NCBI GenBank assembly: GCA_030834895.1 | Contig: JAUQXA010000054.1 | Coordinates: 1-64,000, forward strand | Direction: 5' to 3' | From: Anaerolineales bacterium | Lineage (GTDB): Bacteria; Chloroflexota; Anaerolineae; Anaerolineales; Villigracilaceae | Length of the DNA stretch: 64,000 nt | Notes under the pieces: model-generated | Seen by the model: the letters and a program-made list of their open reading frames with translations, nothing else | Database searches by the model: none | Told to the model about the DNA's origin: nothing | Made by a program: the position numbers and the translations under genes | Shown: piece after piece, positions 40,410 through 48,791 of the stretch | Numbering within the stretch: the first letter of the stretch is position 1 | Layout of the letters: each line of letters opens with the position of its first letter

Positions 40410-41127
40410 TGGCTTTTTTCTTGGGGATCAAGCTCAATACAACATAATATGCCACGTAAAGCAACGATGCCCATAGCATCCACATCGGTGTATTTGGATA
40501 CTTCAACAACGCCCAAATTCCGATCACCCCATAAAGAAGGGTTAGTCCGTATGTGAGTCGGGGCAGGTAGCTGTTGCGGCTGGGATAAATATACTTGATG
40601 GGAACGAAGATCATGACATTGAGGAACATCAGGACGGCAAAGTTCAGCCAGGGCGGTAGTCTAAACAACAACATGTAAACCGCAACAAAATTCCAATAGG
40701 ACGGAAAGCCCTTGAAGTGATGGTCGTCCGTCTTGGCGTCGGTTTGGGAGAATTGGTAGGCGGAAGTCAGCAGGATGGAGCAGGCACCGAACAACCTGAC
40801 CGATTCAGGCAAAAGGTCCGCCTTGAGCAGGAGGAAGGCCGCCACCAGCACATAATTGATGTAATCGAGAATATTGTCCATCAATGCGCCATCGACATTG
40901 GCGGCATATTTCTTCACATCGACCCAACGAGCAAGCATCCCATCAAAGCCATCCACCAGCATGGAGATGATGATCCATACGAACAGCATTTTGTAGTTGC
41001 CGTCCAGGATTGCAAGAATGCTGAGAAGTCCCCACACCGCGCCGGTCGCGGTGAACATATGCACCCCGTACGCGGCAAGCGAACGCAGGGGATTTGGCTT
41101 TTGTTTTACCATGTCTGATGTTGTCAT
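40399..41127 (-). CDS. pcs: CDP-alcohol phosphatidyltransferase, phosphatidylcholine synthase-like
   Basis: 242 residues with seven or eight membrane helices. The family motif D-X2-DG-X2-AR-X8-G-X3-D-X3-D is complete: VDGFDGMLARW, then the Gly and the two Asp in VDGALMDNILDY. The later segment HHFKGFPSYWNFVAVYML is characteristic of bacterial phosphatidylcholine synthase, which condenses choline with CDP-diacylglycerol. Other CDP-alcohol transferases cannot be fully excluded. The gene lies downstream of ileS with a repeat-type hairpin in the gap. Confidence 0.82.
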   Translation of the reverse strand: MTTSDMVKQKPNPLRSLAAYGVHMFTATGAVWGLLSILAILDGNYKMLFVWIIISMLVDGFDGMLARWVDVKKYAANVDGALMDNILDYINYVLVAAFLLLKADLLPESVRLFGACSILLTSAYQFSQTDAKTDDHHFKGFPSYWNFVAVYMLLFRLPPWLNFAVLMFLNVMIFVPIKYIYPSRNSYLPRLTYGLTLLYGVIGIWALLKYPNTPMWMLWASLLYVAYYVVLSLIPKKKANAN

Positions 41128-41206
41128 AGTAAGGTCCTTTATTGATTGAAGTATCTCTCTTTATTTTAATCGCATTATAGATTTTTAGATTTTTCTCGTT
41201 GACAAA

Positions 41207-41247
41207 AAGACCTCGGAGATTCGCTTCGCGCAAATCTCCGAGGTCTT
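41207..41247 (-). terminator. Repeat-derived hairpin after ileS (AGACCTCGGAG class)
   Basis: AAGACCTCGGAGAT and ATCTCCGAGGTCTT enclose TCGCTTCGCGCAA; on the minus strand the hairpin is followed by TTTTT. It could end ileS transcription. The sequence belongs to the dispersed class seen at 21406-21438. Confidence 0.7.
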
Positions 41248-41275
41248 ACTAATCCCCAATCACCTAATCCCCATT
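41248..41275. repeat. Degenerate 'GGGGATTAGGTGATTGGGGATTAG' repeat
   Basis: Inverse-orientation counterpart of 19018-19045, lying between the hairpin above and the ileS stop codon. Confidence 0.5.
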
Positions 41276-44200
41276 TACTTGCTCTTCACCAACCCTACCT
41301 TGACCTTCTCCCCTTCGAACTCATCTTCCACAACGGAAGCGTTCGCAGGCGGAGCCACAAAGGTCAGACTGACGGCAAGTGTCTCGGCTTTGACGTAGTC
41401 CGCGTGGGTCTCGATTGCAGACTTCAAGCCTGCGCTGGCTTCGACGAACAGTTCGATGCGGTCGGCGACATCCAGGTCGGCGGTCTTGCGCAAGTCCTGA
41501 GCGCGGCGCAGGAATTCGCGCGCCATGCCTTCGGACAAGAGTTCGGGCGTCAGGTCGGTGACGAGGGCGGCGACATACGCGCCATCTTCCGCCACGGCAA
41601 AACCAGATTTGGCTTGCGCCTTCACTTCCACTTCTTCAGCGGTGATGTCCAGCGTTTCGTCGCCGACTTTCACGGGCAACGTTTTGCCAGCCCTAAACGT
41701 GGACGCGACTTCTTCTGCGTTCATCGAAAGGATCGCCTTCTGGATGGCAGGGAACTTGTTGCCGTATTTCTGTCCAAGCTGCTTCGAGAACGGCTTGACT
41801 GTATGCGAAACCGCCTCGGTCGCAGAATCGAGCAGGCGCACTTCCTTGACATTTAATTCATCCGCGATAACATCCATGTTGTTCATCAACGCCTTACGTT
41901 CGCTGGCAGTCCCAACCGAGAAGGCGGCTTGCGCGAGCGGCTGGCGCACTTTGCGATTCGCCTTCTGCCGCGCCGAGTGACCGAGCGAGACCAGCTTCAT
42001 CACGAGGTTCATATCACGGTTGAGCGACTCATCGATGAATTCTTCCATCACTTCCGGCCAGGGGGCGAGATGCACCGACTCGGGCGCGGTCTCATCCACC
42101 GAGCGGACGAGGTTCTGGTACAACTCGTCGGCGAGGAAAGGCATGGCGGGGGCAATCAGCTTGGAGATTGTCACCAGCGCGGTGTAAAGCGTCGAGTACG
42201 CGGCTTGCTTGTCGGCGCTGGAATCGTTCTTCCAGAAGCGACGGCGTGAGCGGCGCACGTACCACGTCGAGAGCGTCTCGACAAACTTTTCAACAGGACG
42301 GGTGGCGTTGGTCGCGTCGTATTCTTCGTAGGCTTTGGTCACGTCGCGGACGAGGACGTTCAACTCGGAGAGCAGCCAGCGGTCAAGGTCGTTGGTTGTC
42401 GCGGTAACGGTGAGACCGTGTGGCTTGTCGAGATTGGCGTAGGTCACGAAGAACGAGTACACGTTCCACAAGGTCAGCGTGAAACTGCGGATGACATCCC
42501 CAACCAAATCGGCGGAGAAGCGGCGTTCCTGGCCAGCGGGCGAAGCGGTGTACAGATACCAGCGCAGCGCATCCGCGCCGTGGGCATTGATCACATCCCA
42601 CGGTTGGACGATGTTGCCCAGCGACTTCGACATCTTGCGTCCCTGCGCATCCTGAATATGTCCGAGGCAGATGACGTTCTTGAACGAGACCTGGTCGTTG
42701 AGCAGGGTCGAGATGGCGTGCAGAGAATAGAACCAGCCGCGAGTCTGGTCAACCGCCTCGCAGATGTAATCAGCTGGATACTGTTCCTTGAACTTTTCCT
42801 GGTTCTCGAATGGGTAGTGCCACTGGGCATAGGGCATGGAGCCAGAGTCAAACCACACATCGATCAGGTCTTTCACGCGGGTCATCTTGCCACCGCATTT
42901 TTCACACTTCCAATGGACGTTATCCACATGCGGGCGATGCAAGTCCAGTTCACTCAAATCGCGTTCGGCTTTTTCGGAGAGTTCCTTCACTGAGCCGACG
43001 CACTCGCGCTGATGGCAATCGTCACATTCCCAAACAGGGAGCGGCGTGCCCCAATAGCGCTCGCGTGAGAGCGACCAGTCGATGTTGTTTTCGAGCCAAT
43101 TGCCGAAGCGTCCATTCCTGATGTGGTCTGGGACCCAGTTGATGGTCTTGTTCAAATTCACAAGTTGGTCACGCTTCGAGCTGGTGCGGATGTACCACGA
43201 CTCGCGCGCGTAATACAATAACGGCGTGGTACAGCGCCAGCAGAATGGATAAGTGTGGGTGTACTTTTCAGAGCGATACATCAATCCGCGCGACTCGAGG
43301 TCTTTGATGATTTGAGGATCGGCATCCTTGACAAAGACTCCGCGCCAGGGCGTGACCTCGGGGATAAACGCGCCATCAGGCTGAACCGTGAGCAGGATCG
43401 GCAAATCATGCTGCTTACCCGACTCCATATCTTCCTGACCGAAAGCGGGCGCAGTGTGAACCAGTCCTGTGCCATCTTCGATGGTGACATAGTCCGCGAG
43501 GATGACATAGTAAGCAGGCTTGTCCACAGGCAGGAAGGTATAAAGCGGTTGGTATTTGGCGCCCTTCAACTTCCTGCCCTTGAAGGTGTCCACGATTTTG
43601 ACTTCTTCGCCACGGAAAACTTTCTCCACCAAATTCTTGGCGAGGATAAGTTTTTCCTTTGTGCCTTCGTTGTCGCGCTCGACGGTCACATAATCCACAT
43701 CGGGGTGCGCGGCAACAGCCACGTTGGACGGCAGAGTCCAGGGCGTGGTCGTCCACACGAGGAGTGAGGTGTCGGGCTTGTCCGCCAACGGGAAGCGCAC
43801 AAAGACCGACGGGTCAACTGCTTCATCATAGCCAAGGGCAACTTCGTGGTCGGAAAGAGGCGTGCCACAGCGCGGGCAATATGGGACGATCTTGTAGCCC
43901 TTGAAGAGCAGATCCTTCTCCCAGAAGCTTTTGAGAATCCACCAGACCGATTCGATGTATTCGTTCTCGTAGGTCACGTACGCGGTTTCGAGGTCAACCC
44001 AAAAGGCGATGCGGTCGGTGAGTTTCTCCCATTCCTGAATGTAGGTAAAGACCGACTTGCGGCAAAGTTCGTTGAACTTGTCCACGCCGTAGTCTTCGAT
44101 CTGCTGTTTGTTGGTGAATCCCAACTGCTTCTCGACCTCGATCTCGACAGGCAAGCCGTGGGTATCCCACCCGCCGCGGCGCGAGACGTGATACCCACGC

Positions 44201-44421
44201 ATGATCTTGTAGCGCGGGAACATATCCTTGAAGGCGCGCGCCAGCACATGATGCACGCCAGGGCGTCCGTTCGCGGTGGGCGGTCCCTCATAAAAGACAT
44301 ATTCAGGTTTGCCATGTCGTTGTTCGACGGTCTTCTTGAAGATCTCCTGCTTCGTCCAGAACTTCAGGACCTTCTCCTCCATCGAAACAACGTCGAGTTT
44401 TGGATTGACTGCTTTGAACAT
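41275..44421 (-). CDS. ileS: Isoleucyl-tRNA synthetase, type 2 (ileS2-like)
   Basis: 1048 residues, a full-length class I synthetase. It has the catalytic PPTANGRPGVHHVLA segment (HIGH-equivalent, about 46-60), the CP1 editing domain (about 200-400; TTPWTLPSNVAVA), LDVWFDSGSMPYAQWHYP, the KMSKS loop (GRKMSKSLGNIV, about 594), the anticodon-binding domain and a long C-terminal region. The HIGH motif is rearranged to GVHH, a change reported for some type 2 enzymes with extreme mupirocin resistance. The layout fits the type 2 (eukaryotic-like) group. The leader holds a T-box and a second hairpin. SD is AGGAG eight bases before the ATG. Confidence 0.95.
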   Translation of the reverse strand: MFKAVNPKLDVVSMEEKVLKFWTKQEIFKKTVEQRHGKPEYVFYEGPPTANGRPGVHHVLARAFKDMFPRYKIMRGYHVSRRGGWDTHGLPVEIEVEKQLGFTNKQQIEDYGVDKFNELCRKSVFTYIQEWEKLTDRIAFWVDLETAYVTYENEYIESVWWILKSFWEKDLLFKGYKIVPYCPRCGTPLSDHEVALGYDEAVDPSVFVRFPLADKPDTSLLVWTTTPWTLPSNVAVAAHPDVDYVTVERDNEGTKEKLILAKNLVEKVFRGEEVKIVDTFKGRKLKGAKYQPLYTFLPVDKPAYYVILADYVTIEDGTGLVHTAPAFGQEDMESGKQHDLPILLTVQPDGAFIPEVTPWRGVFVKDADPQIIKDLESRGLMYRSEKYTHTYPFCWRCTTPLLYYARESWYIRTSSKRDQLVNLNKTINWVPDHIRNGRFGNWLENNIDWSLSRERYWGTPLPVWECDDCHQRECVGSVKELSEKAERDLSELDLHRPHVDNVHWKCEKCGGKMTRVKDLIDVWFDSGSMPYAQWHYPFENQEKFKEQYPADYICEAVDQTRGWFYSLHAISTLLNDQVSFKNVICLGHIQDAQGRKMSKSLGNIVQPWDVINAHGADALRWYLYTASPAGQERRFSADLVGDVIRSFTLTLWNVYSFFVTYANLDKPHGLTVTATTNDLDRWLLSELNVLVRDVTKAYEEYDATNATRPVEKFVETLSTWYVRRSRRRFWKNDSSADKQAAYSTLYTALVTISKLIAPAMPFLADELYQNLVRSVDETAPESVHLAPWPEVMEEFIDESLNRDMNLVMKLVSLGHSARQKANRKVRQPLAQAAFSVGTASERKALMNNMDVIADELNVKEVRLLDSATEAVSHTVKPFSKQLGQKYGNKFPAIQKAILSMNAEEVASTFRAGKTLPVKVGDETLDITAEEVEVKAQAKSGFAVAEDGAYVAALVTDLTPELLSEGMAREFLRRAQDLRKTADLDVADRIELFVEASAGLKSAIETHADYVKAETLAVSLTFVAPPANASVVEDEFEGEKVKVGLVKSK

Positions 44422-44442
44422 TCGGTAGTCTCCTAAAAAAGA

Positions 44443-44469
44443 CTTCGGAAGTCTGCCAGACTTCCGAAG
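44443..44469 (-). repeat. 27-bp palindrome between the T-box and the ileS start
   Basis: CTTCGGAAGTCTG and CAGACTTCCGAAG with one central base; on the minus strand it is followed by TCTTTTTTAGGAG, where the last five bases are the ribosome site. It looks like a variant of the AGACCTCGGAGGTCT class and has the form of a second terminator. Confidence 0.75.
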
Positions 44470-44474
44470 CCTGG

Positions 44475-44753
44475 ATTAACAAAAAACTCTCATCTCACAC
44501 AGAGACGAGAGCATGGCTCACGCGGTACCACTCTGCTTCCTGTCTCAACGACAAGGCGCTTGTTGGATGACAACCATCATCCCGTCCCGATAACGAAGGA
44601 CAATCTCGGCTTGCTTACTTTCCAGGGAAAATGCTGGATTTCAGTTCGCGGCTCCGGGAGGATTTCCCGTCTGCATCGTTGACCTGCTTCACACCAAAAC
44701 GCAGGCTCTCTGGCAACTCATCAAACGTACTCGTTCCCATCATTGCTTTTGAC
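44475..44753 (-). promoter_or_regulatory. T-box leader of ileS
   Basis: Read on the minus strand, the leader contains stem-I elements (GATGGGAACGAGTACG, then AGAGAGCC), an ATC triplet (Ile codon) in a possible specifier loop, and the conserved T-box AGAGTGGTACCGCG at 44521-44534 (antiterminator, which pairs with the uncharged tRNA 3' end). The terminator hairpin at 44481-44511 follows (CTCTCGTCTC / GAGATGAGAG, then six T). Uncharged tRNA-Ile should allow readthrough into ileS. Confidence 0.9.
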
Positions 44754-44759
44754 AGGCAG

Positions 44760-44788
44760 ATTATACATTTTTCTTCACAGTTAGGCAA
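44760..44788 (-). promoter_or_regulatory. Promoter of the T-box/ileS transcript
   Basis: On the minus strand TTGCCT, a 17-base spacer and a perfect TATAAT (complement at 44760-44765). It overlaps the gap just behind the metallophosphoesterase gene. Confidence 0.75.
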
Positions 44789-44793
44789 GAACT

Positions 44794-45663
44794 TTAGGCG
44801 GGTTGCAGGGTAAAAACAGTAATCTCTGGCAGGCAGTTGATTCTTATGAAAAGGTCAGCCATACCCACACCACGGTTTGTATATTGCCACATATCCCCAA
44901 CCTTGTACAAACCACTAGGGTATTTTTTACCAAGCCGGGGAAGGACAGGCGCGCCAACGAAGGGTAAAACGATCTGTCCTCCATGGGAATGTCCGGAAAG
45001 CTGCAATCCAAACCTGCCGGATTTTGCACTTATATCTGCGAAATCAGGTTCATGCGCAAGCAGAATCGCTTCGCCTGTTTCGGGAAGTTTGGACAAAACT
45101 GAATCCAAGTCATCGTGTCCATACCAGATGTCATCCACACCGGCGATGTGCAATTGTTCCCCTTCACGTTCAACTGAGTAAAAACTATTTCCGATTTCGA
45201 TCACGCCGCACCGCTCCAAAGCTTTGCGGGCTTCGGCCGCATCAGACCAATAATCATGATTGCCAAGGACACCTAGGACTGTAAAATCTGCCGTTAGAGG
45301 GGAAAGTTCCGCGACAAACTCATCAGCCGCGCAGACCAGTTTCTCATTCCATACGGGTCCATTGAAGAAATCGCCCGTTATTACAACCATGTCGGGGTGT
45401 TGTTCCCTCACCACATCCACCACTTTTCGCAATCTTTCGCCATCCATCCACCCCCCCATATGAAGGTCGCTGAGTTGCGCAAGCCGATAACCAGAAAATT
45501 GACGGGAAAGGTGCGGTAATTTTATCTTCACCTCGTTCACGTCCAATGTTTCAGGTTCAACAACCATACCATATCTTAATCCACCCACGCCAGCCGCGAT
45601 AGACAACAAGGACAAGTAACCGGCCGTCTTCAAAAAGTCACGCCGTGAGAACTTTCGCTTCAT
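44794..45663 (-). CDS. Tat-exported metallophosphoesterase (YkuE/YaeI-like)
   Basis: 289 residues starting at ATG 45661-45663, five bases after GGAG; longer starts lack a ribosome site. The N-terminus KFSRRDFLKTAGYLSLLSIAAG is a twin-arginine signal (SRRDFLK) with a hydrophobic core. The phosphoesterase motifs are QLSDLHMGG, VITGDFFNG, LGNHDYW and SGHSHGGQI. Homologues act on phosphate esters at the membrane, for example on UDP-diacylglucosamine-like or other lipids; the substrate is not clear. Export in folded state with metals is implied by the Tat signal. Confidence 0.9.
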   Translation of the reverse strand: MKRKFSRRDFLKTAGYLSLLSIAAGVGGLRYGMVVEPETLDVNEVKIKLPHLSRQFSGYRLAQLSDLHMGGWMDGERLRKVVDVVREQHPDMVVITGDFFNGPVWNEKLVCAADEFVAELSPLTADFTVLGVLGNHDYWSDAAEARKALERCGVIEIGNSFYSVEREGEQLHIAGVDDIWYGHDDLDSVLSKLPETGEAILLAHEPDFADISAKSGRFGLQLSGHSHGGQIVLPFVGAPVLPRLGKKYPSGLYKVGDMWQYTNRGVGMADLFIRINCLPEITVFTLQPA

Positions 45664-45745
45664 TTTATCTCCAGATTTAGTAGACATTTTCTCATACAAT
45701 TACCTTACGCACAGTTTTCAATTTGGGAATCTCACATATTTCACA

Positions 45746-45774
45746 TTGACGGTTTATTGTCTGACAGGTATAAT
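45746..45774 (+). promoter_or_regulatory. Sigma-70-type promoter of the S1-domain gene
   Basis: TTGACG (45746-45751), 17 bases, TATAAT (45769-45774), about 40 bases before the start codon. Confidence 0.8.
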
Positions 45775-45812
45775 CTTTTTTCGGCATTATTTCAAAAAGC
45801 AGGAGTATAAGC

Positions 45813-46595
45813 ATGACAACACCCGACAGCGCGCCCGCCGTAGCGCTTGAACCAAAAACGAAACTCAGCGGCAAAATTTTGAAGACTACACTTGCGGGGG
45901 CGTTGGTGGACATCGGACAAAGTCTTCCCGGTGTGATCCACATCTCACAACTCCAACAGGAAGCAGTAAATAAAGTGGAAGATGTTGTGAAGGAGGGACA
46001 GGTTGTAGACGTTTGGGTACGCCGCGTAAAAAAAGACCGTATCGAATTAACCATGATCGAACCGCTCGGCTATGAGTGGAAGGAAATCGTGCCTGACCTG
46101 GTTGTCAAAGGCAAGGTTGTCCGCCTCGAAACCTACGGGGCATTTGTGGACTTCGGCGCGGAACGCCCCGGACTCATCCACGTCAGCGAACTTACCCGCG
46201 GCTATGTCAAGACAGCCAGTGAGGTGGTCAAGGAAGGCGACGAGATCGAAGCCAAGGTTTTGGACGTCGACCGCCGCAAGCGCCAGATCCGCTTGAGCAT
46301 GAAGGCGCTCCAGCCCGAACCCGAAATCGTGGAAGAAGTCAAACTTGAACGCGAAGACCGCAGGAAAGGTGACGGCAAACGCAAGGGCAAAGGCAAGAAA
46401 CAGGAAGACAGCTACGAAATGGAAGTCGAAGTCTCCAACGAGCCGCAGTTCACCGCCATGCAGATTGCCTGGCAGCAGGCCCTTGAACGCTCGAAGGGAC
46501 GCGGCAAGGTGCGCGCCAAATCCTACAAGTCAGCTAACGAAGAACAGGAAAACATCTTCAACCGTACGCTTGAAAAACGGGTTCCTACAAACTAA
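45813..46595 (+). CDS. Protein with two S1 RNA-binding domains
   Basis: 260 residues. S1 domain 1 spans about 17-80 (SGKILKTTLAGALVDIGQSL; GVIHISQL) and domain 2 about 95-168 (VKGKVVRLETYGAFVDFGAE; GLIHVSELTRGYVKTASEVV; RKRQIRLSM). The C-terminal 90 residues are highly basic and acidic in patches (RRKGDGKRKGKGKKQEDS) and probably disordered. The layout is that of ribosomal-protein-S1-like or CvfD/YugI-like translation factors. It has its own promoter and a terminator. Confidence 0.88.
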   Translation: MTTPDSAPAVALEPKTKLSGKILKTTLAGALVDIGQSLPGVIHISQLQQEAVNKVEDVVKEGQVVDVWVRRVKKDRIELTMIEPLGYEWKEIVPDLVVKGKVVRLETYGAFVDFGAERPGLIHVSELTRGYVKTASEVVKEGDEIEAKVLDVDRRKRQIRLSMKALQPEPEIVEEVKLEREDRRKGDGKRKGKGKKQEDSYEMEVEVSNEPQFTAMQIAWQQALERSKGRGKVRAKSYKSANEEQENIFNRTLEKRVPTN

Positions 46596-46602
46596 AGTGT
46601 TA

Positions 46603-46642
46603 AATCAAAAAAGAACTGGTACGAACCAGTTCTTTTTTGATT
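46603..46642. terminator. Bidirectional terminator between the S1-domain gene and prfB
   Basis: AAAAAAGAACTGGT pairs with ACCAGTTCTTTTTT (the centre is ACG A); it can serve both the plus-strand S1 gene and the minus-strand prfB. Confidence 0.9.
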
Positions 46643-46651
46643 CACAGCCAA

Positions 46652-47738
46652 TTATTGGGAAGTGCCTTTCAGATATGCTTCCATGAAGCCATTTAACTCG
46701 CCGTCCAACACAGCCTGGGCATTGCCCGTTTCGTGGTCAGTGCGATGGTCCTTGACCATCTGGTATGGATGCAGCACATACGAGCGGATCTGACTCCCCC
46801 ACTCCGCCTTGGTGTACTCACCTCGCAGGATGGCACGTTCTTCATCCTTTTCAGCAGTCTTTAATTCCAATAGACGCGCGCGCAAAATGTTCATGGCAAA
46901 TTCGCGGTTTTGGGCTTGCGAGCGTTCGTTCTGACAAGTGACCACAATCCCCGTCGGGATATGGGTAATGCGGACTGCTGTCGCGTTCTTTTGCACATTC
47001 TGTCCGCCAGCACCGGAAGAACGGAACACGTCGAGTTTGATGTCGCCTGGGTTAATTTCCACATCCGCTTCTTCCATCGAAACCTGCGGCAGGACCTCAA
47101 TCAAGGCAAAGGAGGTATGCCTGCGGTGCGCGGCGTCAAACGGGGAAAGGCGGACCAGACGATGCACGCCTTTTTCAGAACGCAGGTATCCATAGGCATA
47201 ACGTCCGCTGACAACAATGGTCACGCTCTTGACACCGGCTTCTTCGCCCAACGTGGTATCCAGGATTTCAGTTTCAAAGCCCTGATCCTCTGCCCAGCGC
47301 AAATACATGCGCTGCAACATCTCAGCCCAATCTTGCGAGTCGGTTCCGCCTGCGCCTGCATGTATGGCAAGGATGGCATCGTCATGGTCATACTTGCCGG
47401 AGAACATCGTGTTGAAGGTACGTTTATCCAAGTCAGCTTCAAGCGACGAAATTTCGGTTTCCAACTCGCCACGCAGGGATTCATCGCCGAGTTGTGTTAG
47501 TTCGGTCAGGTCATGCAATCGTTGCTTGAACGACCTCCACGATTCGACTTCATCGCGCAAAGCCGAGACAGTCTTCATTACCCGCTGTGCGCTGGTTGAA
47601 TCATTCCAGAATTCTGGCCGCCCTATTTCTTTTTCAAGTTCTGAAAGTTGAACTTCCTTGCCCGCCAAGTCAAAGACGCACCATTAGTTGTTGAGTCAGG
47701 TCAGTCGCGGCCTGCAAGCGGTTCAGCAAATCCTGCAT
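46652..47738 (-). CDS. prfB: Peptide chain release factor 2 with programmed +1 frameshift
   Basis: The zero frame starts at ATG 47736-47738 (GGAG five bases upstream), reads 22 codons (MQDLLNRLQAATDLTQQLMV, RL) and stops at TGA 47670-47672 in the context CTT-TGA-C. A +1 shift at CTT gives Asp and continues LAGKEVQLSELEKEIGRP to the end, for a total of about 361 residues. The full-length protein has the SPF stop-codon-recognition tripeptide (LVRLSPFDAAH) and the GGQ motif (SGAGGQNVQKN). The frameshift is the classic autoregulation: low RF2 favours the shift. The upstream SD-like element is weak (GGTG). The gene begins eight bases after ftsY. Confidence 0.95.
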
Positions 47739-47746
47739 GAGTACTC

Positions 47747-48658
47747 CTAGTTGTTCGATAAAATCCCGTCCACAAAAGCATCGGGGTCAAAAGGTTGCAG
47801 GTCTTCGGGTTTTTCACCCAAACCCGCAAATAAGATTGGCAAACCAAGTTCGCGCTGGATGGCAAAGGCCATGCCGCCACGCGCAGATGAGTCCAGCTTG
47901 GATAGAATCACACCCGTCACATTGACAGCTTCCTTAAATGAACGCGCCTGCTGGAGGGCATTTTGTCCGATGGTGGCATCCAGCACCAGCCACGCTTCAT
48001 GCGGAGCGCCCGGAAGTGCCTTCCCCACCACACGGTTGACTTTCTTCAATTCCTCCATCAGATTGAAGCGGGTGTGCAGACGTCCGGCAGTATCTATCAT
48101 GACGATATCCGCGCCGCGGGCGATTCCCGCCTGAACGGAATTGAACGCGACCGCGCCCGGATCTGATTCAAAAGCCCCGGCAATCACCTCGACTTTGAGC
48201 CTGTCACCCCAAACCTGGAGTTGATCCACCGCCGCGGCACGGAAGGTATCGGCGGCCCCGAGCAAAACCTTCCTGCCTTCGCCAATGAAACGAGAGGCAA
48301 GTTTGGCAATCGTTGTTGTTTTACCCGAACCATTTACACCCACAACTAAAATCACAGATGGTTTATGATCCAATCCCAAAGCAGGCGGTGTGCTGAGACG
48401 CGCACGCAATTCCCGCCGCAGGGCCGCCGAAAGCTCGTTGGCACGAGTCAGTCCTTCGGTGCGGGTAATCTGCTTGAGGGAATCCAAAACCGAGGTCGTG
48501 GTCTCCAATCCCAAATCAGCTTGAAGAAGGAGAGATTCAAGGTCGTCCCAAGTCTCGGCATTGATCTCGGATGTTCCAAGGATGGAGACAATCTGCCCAA
48601 ATGCGGCTTTGCTCGTACGGGAAAGTCCGTCCCGCCAGCGTGAAAATAGTTTGTTCAT
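47747..48658 (-). CDS. ftsY: Signal recognition particle receptor FtsY
   Basis: 303 residues: a short N-terminal extension, the helical N domain (about 1-90) and the GTPase G domain with GVNGSGKTTTIAKLA (P-loop), DTFRAAAVDQL, VMIDTAGRLHT, ILSKLDSSARGG (TKXD equivalent) and FAGLGEKPEDLQPFDPDAF. It binds the SRP-ribosome complex at the membrane. The long acidic A domain of enterobacterial FtsY is missing, as in many bacteria. Its TAG stop precedes the prfB start by eight bases. Confidence 0.95.
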   Translation of the reverse strand: MNKLFSRWRDGLSRTSKAAFGQIVSILGTSEINAETWDDLESLLLQADLGLETTTSVLDSLKQITRTEGLTRANELSAALRRELRARLSTPPALGLDHKPSVILVVGVNGSGKTTTIAKLASRFIGEGRKVLLGAADTFRAAAVDQLQVWGDRLKVEVIAGAFESDPGAVAFNSVQAGIARGADIVMIDTAGRLHTRFNLMEELKKVNRVVGKALPGAPHEAWLVLDATIGQNALQQARSFKEAVNVTGVILSKLDSSARGGMAFAIQRELGLPILFAGLGEKPEDLQPFDPDAFVDGILSNN

Positions 48659-48704
48659 GGACGGCGATTATATCAGGGAATATATGTTATACTCATTTGG
48701 CTCA

Positions 48705-48770
48705 ATGAGGAAAGTCTCAGTGCAGTCCTCATGCAAAACATCGCCCCGGACCAGCTATCCGGGATGTTTT
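48705..48770 (+). promoter_or_regulatory. Two-hairpin leader of the thioredoxin gene
   Basis: ATGAGGA...TCCTCAT (48705-48732) is followed by the strong stem AAAACATC-GC-CCCGGA / TCCGGG-ATGTTTT (48735-48770). The second hairpin has no following T run. It may stabilise the transcript or regulate it; no known riboswitch class fits. Confidence 0.4.
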
Positions 48771-48791
48771 AGAAAAGGAAGAAAATCAAAA

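Noticed and set aside
47670..47672. In-frame TGA in prfB as a selenocysteine codon
   Set aside because: The CTT-TGA-C context, the exact +1 continuation into the RF2 sequence and the family's known mechanism explain it as a frameshift site.
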